Positions 51,273 through 60,423 of a stretch of DNA of 64,000 nt are shown here, one piece after another (the first letter of the stretch is position 1; each line of letters begins with the position of its first letter). This DNA comes from Acerihabitans sp015654925 (GTDB lineage: Bacteria > Pseudomonadota > Gammaproteobacteria > Enterobacterales > Enterobacteriaceae). A program made the translations under genes and the position numbers. The notes below the pieces were generated by a model that was not told the DNA's origin, made no database searches, and saw only the letters and a program-made list of their open reading frames with translations. The stretch spans positions 1,550,001 through 1,614,000 of the forward strand of contig NZ_CP178732.1 in NCBI RefSeq assembly GCF_047324175.1, written 5' to 3'.

Positions 51273-52442
51273 ATGAAATCATTTTATTTAAATCCACTAT
51301 ATATGTTCGCAACAGCTTTTATTATTGCGATACTATTATATCATTTACAGCTTTCCGGTCTTTATAGAAACGGGGTATTATCTATAACAGAAGTCACTGT
51401 GATTACATTGACTGGCATTAGTTTCATGATAGGATATTTTTATAACTTCACGCTTAAAAGATATATCAAAAATAGTCAACCTAAAAATTCATCAGGAAGA
51501 AATATTTTTTATGTGTGCTCATTTATTATCTTTGGAATAATATTAGAGGTCTATGTCTCTGGAGTTTTACCAATACTAAGCATCATAACTGGTGCATCAT
51601 ATTATTATAGAAATTTTGGTGTTGCTACTTTCCATGTCTTCTTTTTAAGTTATGTTTCAGCTTGTGCGATAATTGGTTATGAAAGATATGTTATATTTGG
51701 CGGAAAAAAGAATTTATTCCCAACCTTCTTGGGCTTCCTATTCTCGATTATCATCGTGAATAGAGCATCTATGCTGATGATTATGTTACCTTGTTTTTTT
51801 ATTTATTTAGCTCATAATTCTAAAGTTAAGTCTAAAGTTTTAATATTAGTCCTTTTCTTATCCCTTATCACAATTTTCGGTTATATTGGGGATAAAAGGA
51901 TGAAATCCTCTGGTTATACAGATGATAAACCAATTTTTAGAATAGCACAGATTGATAATCCAATTTTAAAGAATACGCTACCTAGCGGCTTTACCTGGTT
52001 CTATGTATATGTCTCCTCTCCTTATGCCACTCTCGTTAGTCAAGAGAGTAAGGGGCGATATGATAAAGGATTCATCTCTGATTTTATAAATGCAGCAATT
52101 TTACCTGATTTTATATCCAAAAGAACAGATGATAATATCAAAAATAAATTTCATTTAAACCTTATTACGCCAGAACTTACGGTAACAACTGGATTTGGTT
52201 ATGCTCTCACAACATTTGGTTTTGCAGGAATTGTTTTAACCTATATTTATATGATTTTTCTTATTTTTTTATTCACATACGTAAACAAAAATGGGTATAT
52301 GCGCTCGATAGCTGCAATATTATCGACTACGGCTGCGCTTATGATTTTTGATAATATGCTCGTTTTTGCAGCGTGTGTTATGCAACTAGTTATTATAAGC
52401 ATTTTTTCTAAATTTAGAGTATCAAAATATGGATTGCTATAA
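51273..52442 (+). CDS. Probable polysaccharide repeat-unit polymerase Wzy
   Basis: This 389-residue protein has about 10-11 hydrophobic segments and a large hydrophilic loop at roughly 205-295 (YIGDKRMKSSGYTDDKP onward), the usual plan of Wzy polymerases. TVTTGFGYALTTFGFAGIVLTY resembles the late-helix region of O-antigen polymerase-like proteins. Wzy proteins share little sequence, so the call rests on topology and on being the only such gene in a locus with Wzx and Wzc. It would join lipid-linked repeat units in the periplasm. Its stop overlaps the next start (TAATG). Confidence 0.7.
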   Translation: MKSFYLNPLYMFATAFIIAILLYHLQLSGLYRNGVLSITEVTVITLTGISFMIGYFYNFTLKRYIKNSQPKNSSGRNIFYVCSFIIFGIILEVYVSGVLPILSIITGASYYYRNFGVATFHVFFLSYVSACAIIGYERYVIFGGKKNLFPTFLGFLFSIIIVNRASMLMIMLPCFFIYLAHNSKVKSKVLILVLFLSLITIFGYIGDKRMKSSGYTDDKPIFRIAQIDNPILKNTLPSGFTWFYVYVSSPYATLVSQESKGRYDKGFISDFINAAILPDFISKRTDDNIKNKFHLNLITPELTVTTGFGYALTTFGFAGIVLTYIYMIFLIFLFTYVNKNGYMRSIAAILSTTAALMIFDNMLVFAACVMQLVIISIFSKFRVSKYGLL

Positions 52443-53644
52443 TGAATAAATTATATTGCTTAGTAATAGTAATTATCTCTTTTTCATCCTTTGCTGACGA
52501 AAATTATAGTCAAAATAAGCCAAAATTAAATGATTCGAATATTGAAATGCGAAAAACATATGGAAACTTTAATTCGGCTGCTGGGCAAGCATTATTAGTG
52601 AATGATTCATCAGCAAAAGCTGAAATATCAGGATTTAGAAATGATTCGGCTATGTCAGCGTATACGAATAAAGATCATGTGGGATACTATATTTCAATGC
52701 ATGGCCCAACTGATCAACTTAAGACGCAAGCAATAAATACGAAATACACTTCGGATGGTCTCTACTCTCCCAATATAAAACCAAATGCCAATATTGCTGT
52801 AGGTATGTTTATTACAACCGCACATTCTCCTCCTTTCTCGGCAAGAATAACTTCTCTTGACTTTCAAAAAAAATATATTGGAGTCAGCGGTTGGTACCAA
52901 GTAGGTAATGAAAAGAAGGGTCAGGTTCCAGAAAATGGATATTCTGCTATAATTAATGCGGCTGATAAAATCTGGGGGCAAAATACAAATATTTATATTG
53001 ATAAAACTAGTTCTGCAAAAACTGCGACAGGTTATGAATTAGGCATTCTTGCTGATGGTTCGCAAGCAAAACCAGTTTGGGGCTTTCATGCTGTAAATCT
53101 AAGAAGCGCAAATCGACCTTTTGACCAAGCTTTTAGAGCAACTGGAGCTTGGGTTAATGGTTATTTCGCTTCAAATCAAATAACTAACTCTTTTATTGCA
53201 GATGAGCCACGTAACTCAGCTCTTTTAGTTAAAAATACCAGAGATGCAAAGTGGAATGGCACAGTGGTAACTCTGGATAGCAATAATGATAATTCCAATT
53301 CTTTTTTGCTTAAAAGCAACATCGGTAATAAAAATATATTTTATATTAAATCAAATGGAACGAGAAGTAGTCAGCGTGAGGAAGTGTTAAATATAACTGA
53401 AAGTACTACGCTTGATATTAATGGACCCTCTGTGATTATTTGCAATAACGTTACACCAATAAAAATTACTTTGCCAGATATTAGCAAGCATGATGGTATC
53501 ATATATGAAATAAAATCGGCAGAAGAAAATAATATTTCTGTAAATGGCCAAGGTACAACCTATAGCTTAGATGTAAAAAAAGGAACTTACATAAAATTAA
53601 TTTCTAGTAAAGGGAAATGGATAAAACTTTTCCAATCGAATTAA
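52442..53644 (+). CDS. Secreted beta-rich protein of unknown function in the polysaccharide locus
   Basis: This 400-residue protein starts with a signal peptide (about 1-18, YCLVIVIISFSSFA-DE) and has no further membrane segment. The rest is rich in Asn, Ser, Thr and Gly and looks beta-structured. Stretches such as GYYISMHGPTDQL, ARITSLDFQKKYIGVSGWYQVG, GYELGILADGSQAKPVWGFHAVNL and DATSLDI-like STTLDINGPSVIICN recall phage tail-fibre or tail-spike segments. The C-terminal part (ISVNGQGTTYSLDVKKGTYIKLIS) resembles tail-protein end domains. I do not recognise a family. Translational coupling to wzy suggests a periplasmic or exported role in polymer handling, for example binding or trimming; this is inference. 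Confidence 0.6.
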   Translation: MNKLYCLVIVIISFSSFADENYSQNKPKLNDSNIEMRKTYGNFNSAAGQALLVNDSSAKAEISGFRNDSAMSAYTNKDHVGYYISMHGPTDQLKTQAINTKYTSDGLYSPNIKPNANIAVGMFITTAHSPPFSARITSLDFQKKYIGVSGWYQVGNEKKGQVPENGYSAIINAADKIWGQNTNIYIDKTSSAKTATGYELGILADGSQAKPVWGFHAVNLRSANRPFDQAFRATGAWVNGYFASNQITNSFIADEPRNSALLVKNTRDAKWNGTVVTLDSNNDNSNSFLLKSNIGNKNIFYIKSNGTRSSQREEVLNITESTTLDINGPSVIICNNVTPIKITLPDISKHDGIIYEIKSAEENNISVNGQGTTYSLDVKKGTYIKLISSKGKWIKLFQSN

Positions 53645-53738
53645 TTTGTATTGATTTTATCTGACTTTTTTTTGCAATTTATAAAAAGTTTTTTTTATTG
53701 TTTTCTTTTTTAAATGTTAAATCCTGGAGAGTTTTCAA

Positions 53739-54767
53739 TTGAAATTATATTATTACAAGTCGGCTTTAGGGAATTTTGGTGATGATATTAATGCATGGTT
53801 ATGGAATGACTTACTGCCCGGTTATTTTGATCAAAATGATGATGTACGCTTTTCAGGTATAGGAACCATAATTAACACGGCAATGCCAGTTGCAAAAAAA
53901 TGGATAGTTTTTAGTAGTGGTGTGGGGTATGGATACCCTCCAAAGGATTTTGGTGGGATAGGATGGGATACTATATGTGTACGGGGACCTCTAAGTGCAC
54001 AAATATTAGGGCTACCTCAAGACAAATATATTACAGATGGTGCTGCATTATTAAATACTCTCAGCGAATTTAAACCACTATCTTCAGATGAGCGTTCAGG
54101 CACGATTTTTATTCCACATCACAATGCCCTAGAAACAGGACAATGGGAAAAAGCTTGCAAAAGAGCGCATATCACTTTCGTAAACCCACAAGGTGACGCG
54201 AAAGAAATCATCCAAAAAATTCGACATTCGAAATTAGTGTTAGCTGACGCAATGCATGCAGCTATTATCGCTGACGCAATGCGTGTGCCATGGGTACCAT
54301 TAGTTTCATCGAGTCAAATTAATACTTTTAAATGGCTAGATTGGACTCAAACGATCTCCTTACCATATATGCCTATAGTATTAGGGAGTAGCTCTTTACG
54401 TGAATCTCTCCGTAATAAATGTTTACATCTATATGGTGAGCGGTATTTTCTACCTGGTGCAGATGTGGCAGCATCGATAACTCAATTTAAAAGACAGCGA
54501 GAAATAAAAAGTTCTTATTGGTGGCCGCGTTACATGAACACCACAAAGCTTTTGACATACCGAATACCTAATAAAGTGATTAAAGTCCTTGAAAATAAAT
54601 TGGATAAGACGTGGGATGAAAATTCTATAGATAAAGCTGCAATTTGCTTAGATGCTGCTGCTAAAATGGATGGTTTTCTTAGTGACGACACAATATTTCA
54701 TCAAAATATTGAAAGACTTCAATCCGGACTCAAAATAATTGAAGAGAGATATCGATATTCCCTTTAA
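53739..54767 (+). CDS. Polysaccharide pyruvyl transferase family protein (ExoV-like)
   Basis: This 342-residue protein begins KLYYYKSALGNFGDDINAWLW, typical of the ExoV/AmsJ/WcaK pyruvyl transferase family, which adds a pyruvate ketal from phosphoenolpyruvate to a sugar. VFSSGVGYGYP, VRGPLSAQILGLP, ITDGAALL and the late SKLVLADAMHAAIIADAMRVPWV are the family blocks (the last is the usual S-x-H/D-x-x-I region). The start is TTG at 53739, with GGAGAG about 9 bases upstream; no ATG fits. Pyruvylation would make the polymer acidic. It precedes the wzx flippase. Confidence 0.8.
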   Translation: MKLYYYKSALGNFGDDINAWLWNDLLPGYFDQNDDVRFSGIGTIINTAMPVAKKWIVFSSGVGYGYPPKDFGGIGWDTICVRGPLSAQILGLPQDKYITDGAALLNTLSEFKPLSSDERSGTIFIPHHNALETGQWEKACKRAHITFVNPQGDAKEIIQKIRHSKLVLADAMHAAIIADAMRVPWVPLVSSSQINTFKWLDWTQTISLPYMPIVLGSSSLRESLRNKCLHLYGERYFLPGADVAASITQFKRQREIKSSYWWPRYMNTTKLLTYRIPNKVIKVLENKLDKTWDENSIDKAAICLDAAAKMDGFLSDDTIFHQNIERLQSGLKIIEERYRYSL

Positions 54768-54800
54768 AATTTTCATTGTTATTTATATAAGGTAACGTTA

Positions 54801-56249
54801 GTGTCTAAAATAAATAAGCAGCCTGTCATTAGACAAACCATTGTGTCAGGAGCAATATGGTCTATATTGGATAATGCTGCTGCCCAAGCTATCACTTTTG
54901 TCATTTTTATAATACTTGCACGATTATTATCGCCTAGTATATATGGCATGCTCAGTATTTCATTACTTGTTTCACAATTTTTTCGGTCGGTTATATTTGA
55001 TAGCATTGCAACATCCATTGTTCGTATTGAAAAGCCTACTAATCAAGATTATAATTCAGCGTTGCTTCTTTGCTTTCTTTTTTCTTTGCCAGCATTTTTG
55101 ATCGTTTTTTTCTCGGCCCCAATAATTGAAAAAATTATGGGGATTGATCAACTTGCTAATGTTATCCGTGGTACTAGTATAATCATTTTGGTTAGCGGGC
55201 TAAGTCGGATACATGAGGCGTGGCTAAGTCATAATATGCTATTCAGGCCATTAGCTATACGATCAATTATTTCCATTTCTTTAGGTGGTGTAACTGGGAT
55301 TTTTTTAGCCTATAAGGGATTTGCAGTAACGAGCCTTGTTATGCAGCAAGTTGTTACCTCCCTTGTCTCTTCAATTACCCTTTGGATTGTTACTCCATGG
55401 AAACCTGGATTTAGTTTTTCCCGTAACTCAATTAAAAGTTCCCTGAATTTCTCAAAGCATGTAGCTTTAAGCGGTATTACAAATTTTGCAAACCAAAATA
55501 GTGATATTTTCTTCATAACTTATTTTTTGGGTGCGGCTCCTGCAGGTATATATTCTGCTGGAAAAAGAATTGTAAATACATTAAATATCGTTTTAGCTTC
55601 CGCACTAATGCGTGTTTCTTTGCCCGCGTTTTCTAGACTAAAAAACAATCTTCCCGAGTTTCGTAAGCACTATCTGAATGCGACCTATTTCACAATTTTA
55701 ATAACAGCACCAGCCTTTCTAGGATTGGCATATTTATCGCACGATGTTACATTACTTTTGTTAGGCACTAAATGGATAGATTCTGTTCCCATTATGCAGA
55801 TCGTGAGCGCTATTGGATTTGTTATTTCAATCGGTTATTATAATCATTCTGTGATGTTTGCAAGAGATAAGCCGGAGTGGCAGGCTAGGTTGACTTTATT
55901 ATATGCAATAACAAATGTAATAGTTTTTTATATTTTTGTACGATTTGGTATAATTGTAACAGCTTTAGCTTTCTCATTAAGGACTTTAATTCTGTATCCT
56001 GTTTCTGCTTGGTGTGCGTTAACCCTCTTGGAAATAAAATGGATGGAATATATATTACAATTAGTTGCACCTACTTTTTCTGCATTTGCTATGTGTATAT
56101 CTTTGTGGGGGGTCGATCATTTTATTGCAATGAATACTGGCTGGATCAAGGTGATATTTGATATCATTGTTGGGATTGTTTTATATAGCGCATTCATTTT
56201 TTCCTCTTCTAAAAAAATTAGGAAAGTTATAATGGAAAAAATTTCCTAA
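54801..56249 (+). CDS. MOP-superfamily polysaccharide flippase Wzx
   Basis: This 482-residue protein has about 12-14 hydrophobic segments and the polysaccharide transporter (MOP/PST, WzxC/AmsL-like) pattern. TIVSGAIWSILDNAAAQAI begins it, FANQNSDIFFITYFLGAAPAG lies mid-protein, and YSAGKRIVNTLNIVLASALM follows. It flips undecaprenyl-pyrophosphate-linked repeat units across the inner membrane. The start is GTG at 54801 with AAGG upstream. It lies 33 bases after the pyruvyl transferase gene and ends the AT-rich block. Confidence 0.88.
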   Translation: MSKINKQPVIRQTIVSGAIWSILDNAAAQAITFVIFIILARLLSPSIYGMLSISLLVSQFFRSVIFDSIATSIVRIEKPTNQDYNSALLLCFLFSLPAFLIVFFSAPIIEKIMGIDQLANVIRGTSIIILVSGLSRIHEAWLSHNMLFRPLAIRSIISISLGGVTGIFLAYKGFAVTSLVMQQVVTSLVSSITLWIVTPWKPGFSFSRNSIKSSLNFSKHVALSGITNFANQNSDIFFITYFLGAAPAGIYSAGKRIVNTLNIVLASALMRVSLPAFSRLKNNLPEFRKHYLNATYFTILITAPAFLGLAYLSHDVTLLLLGTKWIDSVPIMQIVSAIGFVISIGYYNHSVMFARDKPEWQARLTLLYAITNVIVFYIFVRFGIIVTALAFSLRTLILYPVSAWCALTLLEIKWMEYILQLVAPTFSAFAMCISLWGVDHFIAMNTGWIKVIFDIIVGIVLYSAFIFSSSKKIRKVIMEKIS

Positions 56250-56263
56250 TTCCTTTTTTTTTT
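56234..56263 (+). terminator. Possible terminator after wzx
   Basis: GGAAA-AAA-TTTCC (56234-56246) is followed by TAATTCC and a run of ten T. The stem is short and AT-rich and overlaps the wzx stop. The 297 bases before galF that follow are AT-rich and contain no gene; they probably hold the galF promoter. Confidence 0.4.
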
Positions 56264-56546
56264 AGGATATATATTTTAGTTTTGTCTTATCCATAGGAAT
56301 AATTTTTAAAATTGAAGTATTAATGATTTAATTATGTAGTGGGCTATAACATAGTCTATACTATTAGATAAAAATATATTTTGATTTTTTTCGATATTGT
56401 CAGTGCAATTGCTATACGAAAATCAATCTTCTATCACAAAAAATTCTCCATACGGCATTAATATTTTTTGAATAGAGTAATCTAAATGCTATATTGTTAC
56501 TGTATTCAACATGTCGTGTCTGTTTCAACTTATGGGTATTGATTGA

Positions 56547-57437
56547 ATGAAAATTTTAAAAGCCGTAATCCCTGTCGCCGGTCTGGGCATGCATCTACTC
56601 CCGGCAACCAAAGCCATCCCAAAAGAGATGCTGCCTATCGTGGACAAACCGATGATCCAGTATCTGGTCGAGGAGTGCGCTGCCGCAGGCATCAAAGAAA
56701 TTGTATTGGTCACCCATGCATCAAAAAATGCCATTGAAAACCACTTTGATACCTCCTATGAACTCGAAGCATTGTTGGAAGCACGTGTAAAAAATACCTT
56801 GCTAGCTGAAGTACAGGCGATCTGTCCCAAAGGCCTAACCATCATGAATGTCCGTCAGGGTGAGCCATTAGGGTTAGGGCATGCAATCCTGTCTGCAAAA
56901 CCGATGCTTGGTGACTCACCGTTTGTAGTTGTGTTACCTGATATTCTGCTAGATGATTCAACATACAATAATCGTACTGAAAACTTGGCATCCATGGTTA
57001 AGCGTTACCATGAAAACGGCCACAGCCAGGTGCTGGTGCAATCCATGCCGCGTGAACATTTACCTGAATATTCTGTCATCAGCTGTAATGAAGACGTCTC
57101 AGAACCAGGCGATCATGCTTTGATTCAGTCATTTATCGAAAAGCCCCAAGATCTAAGTTCTATTGATTCGGATTTAGCGGCGGTAGGGCGCTATGTGCTG
57201 TCAGCGGATATCTGGCCATTATTGGAAAAAACAGAGCCAGGCGCATGGGGCCGTATCCAGTTGACCGACGCCATTGCTTCTCTGGTTAATCATCAGCCCG
57301 TAGATGCGCTTTACCTGACAGGCAAAAGTTTTAACTGCGGCCGCAAGCTCGGTTATATGCAGGCATTTGTTACTTATGGCCTGCGTAATGAGAAATGGGG
57401 CAAGGATTTTCGCGAGAAAATCAAAAGCCTGCTGTAG
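56547..57437 (+). CDS. galF: UTP-glucose-1-phosphate uridylyltransferase-like subunit GalF
   Basis: GalF is a GalU paralogue proposed to modulate UDP-glucose formation by GalU. The N-terminal loop reads GLGMHLLPATKAIPKEML, the GalF form; active GalU has GTRM where GalF has GMHL, so the catalytic Arg is missing. VDKPMIQYLVEECAAAGI, VLPDILLDD and GRIQLTDAI follow. The length of 296 residues equals that of E. coli GalF (297). In E. coli galF stands upstream of polysaccharide clusters; here it lies downstream of the variable block. Composition returns toward the chromosomal average. Confidence 0.9.
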   Translation: MKILKAVIPVAGLGMHLLPATKAIPKEMLPIVDKPMIQYLVEECAAAGIKEIVLVTHASKNAIENHFDTSYELEALLEARVKNTLLAEVQAICPKGLTIMNVRQGEPLGLGHAILSAKPMLGDSPFVVVLPDILLDDSTYNNRTENLASMVKRYHENGHSQVLVQSMPREHLPEYSVISCNEDVSEPGDHALIQSFIEKPQDLSSIDSDLAAVGRYVLSADIWPLLEKTEPGAWGRIQLTDAIASLVNHQPVDALYLTGKSFNCGRKLGYMQAFVTYGLRNEKWGKDFREKIKSLL

Positions 57438-57491
57438 GTGGGAGACTAGTGAACATCATATGATGGTGAAAATCTTACCCAAGGAGTTTTT

Positions 57492-58508
57492 ATGGCGATT
57501 CTAGTCACCGGAGGGGCCGGTTATATCGGCTCCCACACGGTGTTATCGTTGCTGGAGCGGGATGATGAAGTCGTGGTATTGGATAATTTATCCAATGCCT
57601 CGGAGATCTCGCTAGATCGTGTTTCGGAGCTGGCGGATAAAGACATCGTTTTTTACCAGGGCGATGTACGCGATCCAGACTGCCTGCAGCGTATTTTTGA
57701 CGACCACGACATCACGGCGGTTATCCATTTCGCCGGGCTTAAGGCAGTAGGGGAGTCGTCCCGTATGCCGCTGGAATATTATCAAAATAACGTATCCGGT
57801 ACTCTAGTCCTATTGGAAGAAATGCGCCGTGCAGGCGTGCATCACTTTATTTTCAGTTCGTCCGCTACTGTTTACGGTGAGAATGCGCCGGTGCCTTATG
57901 TGGAAACTACTCCTATTGGCGGCACTACCAGCCCTTATGGTACGTCAAAAGTAATGGTGGAGCAGGTGCTGTGTGATTTTGCCAAGGCTGAACCACAGTT
58001 TTCTATTATCGCTTTGCGTTACTTCAATCCGGTGGGTGCGCATGAATCAGGGCGTATCGGTGAAGATCCCAACGGCATTCCCAATAATCTGTTGCCATTT
58101 ATCGCTCAGGTAGCGGTTGGTCGCCAAGAAAAGTTGAAGATCTTTGGCAATGACTATCCCACTGATGATGGTACCTGCGTACGTGACTATATACATGTAA
58201 TGGATTTGGCCGACGGACATCTAAAAGCATTGGACCATCTGTCGGTTCTTAAGGGCTACAAAGCCTACAACCTGGGTGGTGGCGTTGGGTCATCAGTGTT
58301 ACAAATGGTACATGCCTTTGAGAAAGCCTCTGGTAAGACCATCCCCTTTGATATTGTCCCACGCCGCGATGGCGATCTGGCGGCATTCTGGGCTGATGCT
58401 TCCTTGGCAAAAAAAGAGCTGGGCTGGTCGGTATCACGCGATCTTGATTGTATGATGCGGGATACTTGGCACTGGCAAGAAAAAAATCCTAACGGTTATA
58501 AAACTTGA
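57492..58508 (+). CDS. galE: UDP-glucose 4-epimerase GalE
   Basis: GalE interconverts UDP-glucose and UDP-galactose with bound NAD+, supplying galactose for the polymer and for WbaP. It is an extended short-chain dehydrogenase with GGAGYIGSHTVLSL, the SSSATVYGENAPVPY active-site Ser/Thr, and the YxxxK pair in YGTSKVMVEQ near 150. GIPNNLLPFIAQVAVGR is the substrate loop. The length of 338 residues equals E. coli GalE. AAGGAG precedes the ATG. It is 54 bases after galF. Confidence 0.95.
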   Translation: MAILVTGGAGYIGSHTVLSLLERDDEVVVLDNLSNASEISLDRVSELADKDIVFYQGDVRDPDCLQRIFDDHDITAVIHFAGLKAVGESSRMPLEYYQNNVSGTLVLLEEMRRAGVHHFIFSSSATVYGENAPVPYVETTPIGGTTSPYGTSKVMVEQVLCDFAKAEPQFSIIALRYFNPVGAHESGRIGEDPNGIPNNLLPFIAQVAVGRQEKLKIFGNDYPTDDGTCVRDYIHVMDLADGHLKALDHLSVLKGYKAYNLGGGVGSSVLQMVHAFEKASGKTIPFDIVPRRDGDLAAFWADASLAKKELGWSVSRDLDCMMRDTWHWQEKNPNGYKT

Positions 58509-58511
58509 TTT

Positions 58512-58548
58512 ATAAGCTTGGCTTGGTGAACAATCAGGCCTAGCTTAT
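58512..58548 (+). terminator. Hairpin after galE
   Basis: ATAAGCT-T-GGC (58512-58522) pairs with GCC-T-AGCTTAT (58538-58548) with one mismatch, directly after the galE stop. No T-tract follows. The rest of the 262-base gap before wbaP is AT-rich and presumably holds a promoter. Confidence 0.4.
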
Positions 58549-58770
58549 GTTCAAAATAAAAATACAGTAATTTCAGATGGTTATGAATAAAATCTAATAT
58601 AGGTTTATTCTCATATCGGACACGTTTTTTTACCCGATACTTAAGATATCATTTTTTCTATTGATATTCTTCCCCCTAAAGTGGCATTAATAATTTAAAT
58701 AAGACGATGCAGTCCACTTATATTAGGTGTTTTTTGTGGTGCTAACATCAATTGCTAAAAAAGAGCTTAT

Positions 58771-60204
58771 ATGAAAAAATATAGTTCCTCATTTCAAAGT
58801 TTTATGGCCAAAGTTGCATTGGCTTTTTCAGACCTGCTTTTTTTTAACCTGTCTCTGATTGCTGCATTTGTCGTCATAGATATGATGTCTGAAAATTTAT
58901 ATGCTTTTATTCCAAAAAGTGAAATTCATGCTAGATATTATTCGCATGTAATTTTATCAATCGTGTGTGTTACATGGTTTTGGACAAGATTGCGGCATTA
59001 TACATATCGCAAACCATTTTGGTTCGAGTTGAAAGAAGTATTACGGACCTTGCTTATTTTTTCAGTAATTGATCTGGCTATTGTTGCATTCTCTAAATGG
59101 GAGCTATCACGTTATGTGTGGTTCTTTACTTGGGTATTTGCTTGCATAAGTATACCGCTGGCGCGCGCAGCAGTTAAGCGCATATTAAATTACTTCGGTA
59201 TGTGGAAAAAACAAACTATTATTATTGGATCTAATAAAAATGCCAGTGATGCTTATTATGCTTTGCAGAGCGAAGAGATACTAGGATTTGATGTTATTGC
59301 GTTTTATGCCGTTGGCTCTGATGAAATTACCACCTTGCTTGATAAACCTGTGTTACACGCAGAATCGGAGCTATGGTCTTTAGTCGATGTCAATAATACG
59401 CAATTTATCGTGGCGGTGGAATTTGAACAGCACGCTGACCGCGACTATTGGTTAAAAAATTTGGCTAAGCACGACTGTCGTTCAGTATCGGTTATTCCTA
59501 CTTTACGGGGAGTGCCACTATACGGCACGGACATGTCTTTCATTTTCAGTCACGAAGTCATGATTCTTCGGGTGAGCAATAATCTGGCAAAGCGCTCTTC
59601 ACGAATTTTAAAGCGTGGTTTTGATATAGTGGGTTCAGCAATAATTATGCTTTTCCTCGCTCCGGTAATTCTTTTTATACTTTACCAAGTTTCGCGTGAT
59701 GGCGGAAAACCTATATATGGCCATGAGCGGGTAGGTTTGAACGGCAAGAAATTCAGCTGTCTTAAATTCAGATCGATGGTCCTGAACTCACAAGAAGTAT
59801 TAACGGAATTGCTGGAAAACAGCCCTGAAGCCAGGGCCGAATGGGATAAAGACTTCAAACTTAAAAACGATCCCAGAATTACGAAAGTCGGTCAGTTTAT
59901 CCGTAAAACCAGCCTTGATGAATTGCCGCAGCTTTGGAATGTCTTCCGAGGCGAGATGAGCTTAGTCGGGCCTAGGCCGGTCATTGAGAAAGAGCTTGAA
60001 CGTTATGCCGGTGATGCTGATTATTATTTGATGGCCAAGCCTGGAATGACCGGTTTGTGGCAAGTCAGCGGAAGAAATGATGTAGATTACGATGTTCGGG
60101 TTTACTTTGATGCATGGTACGTTAAAAACTGGTCTCTGTGGAATGATATAGCAATCCTGTTTAAAACCATCAATGTTGTTTTGAAACGGGATGGTGCATA
60201 TTAA
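58771..60204 (+). CDS. wbaP: Undecaprenyl-phosphate galactose phosphotransferase WbaP
   Basis: WbaP (RfbP-type polyprenol phosphotransferase) starts repeat-unit synthesis by moving galactose-1-phosphate from UDP-galactose to undecaprenyl phosphate. Four to five N-terminal helices (about 10-140), a Rossmann-like middle (IIIGSNKNASDAYYAL) and the C-terminal catalytic domain are present. The last has GHERVGLNGKKFSCLKFRSM, NDPRITKVGQFIRKTSLDEL, GEMSLVGPRPVIEKE and GMTGLWQVSGRNDVDYD. The 477 residues match the family (476). It lies with galE, its substrate supplier. Confidence 0.93.
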   Translation: MKKYSSSFQSFMAKVALAFSDLLFFNLSLIAAFVVIDMMSENLYAFIPKSEIHARYYSHVILSIVCVTWFWTRLRHYTYRKPFWFELKEVLRTLLIFSVIDLAIVAFSKWELSRYVWFFTWVFACISIPLARAAVKRILNYFGMWKKQTIIIGSNKNASDAYYALQSEEILGFDVIAFYAVGSDEITTLLDKPVLHAESELWSLVDVNNTQFIVAVEFEQHADRDYWLKNLAKHDCRSVSVIPTLRGVPLYGTDMSFIFSHEVMILRVSNNLAKRSSRILKRGFDIVGSAIIMLFLAPVILFILYQVSRDGGKPIYGHERVGLNGKKFSCLKFRSMVLNSQEVLTELLENSPEARAEWDKDFKLKNDPRITKVGQFIRKTSLDELPQLWNVFRGEMSLVGPRPVIEKELERYAGDADYYLMAKPGMTGLWQVSGRNDVDYDVRVYFDAWYVKNWSLWNDIAILFKTINVVLKRDGAY

Positions 60205-60336
60205 GTGTTAATGTCCGTCATGGTTTGTTGTAATTATTTGGTGAAAAATATAGTGTCATGTAGTTTTACCAGTGTCACTTTTAGAGTGTTAAAGGTTTCA
60301 TGTTGCGCTTAAATTTACTTCTTCTTAACTTAGTAT

Positions 60337-60362
60337 TTGTGTATTGTCATTGTGTATTGTCA
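60337..60362. repeat. Perfect 13-bp tandem repeat upstream of rmlB
   Basis: TTGTGTATTGTCA occurs twice in direct tandem (60337-60349 and 60350-60362), about 60 bases before the rmlB start. It may lie in or near the rml promoter. Confidence 0.9.
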
Positions 60363-60423
60363 TAATGAATGAGTTTTGGCGTAATTTGTCAGCAATAAGA
60401 ATTAATTAAGGGATGCATTCCAT

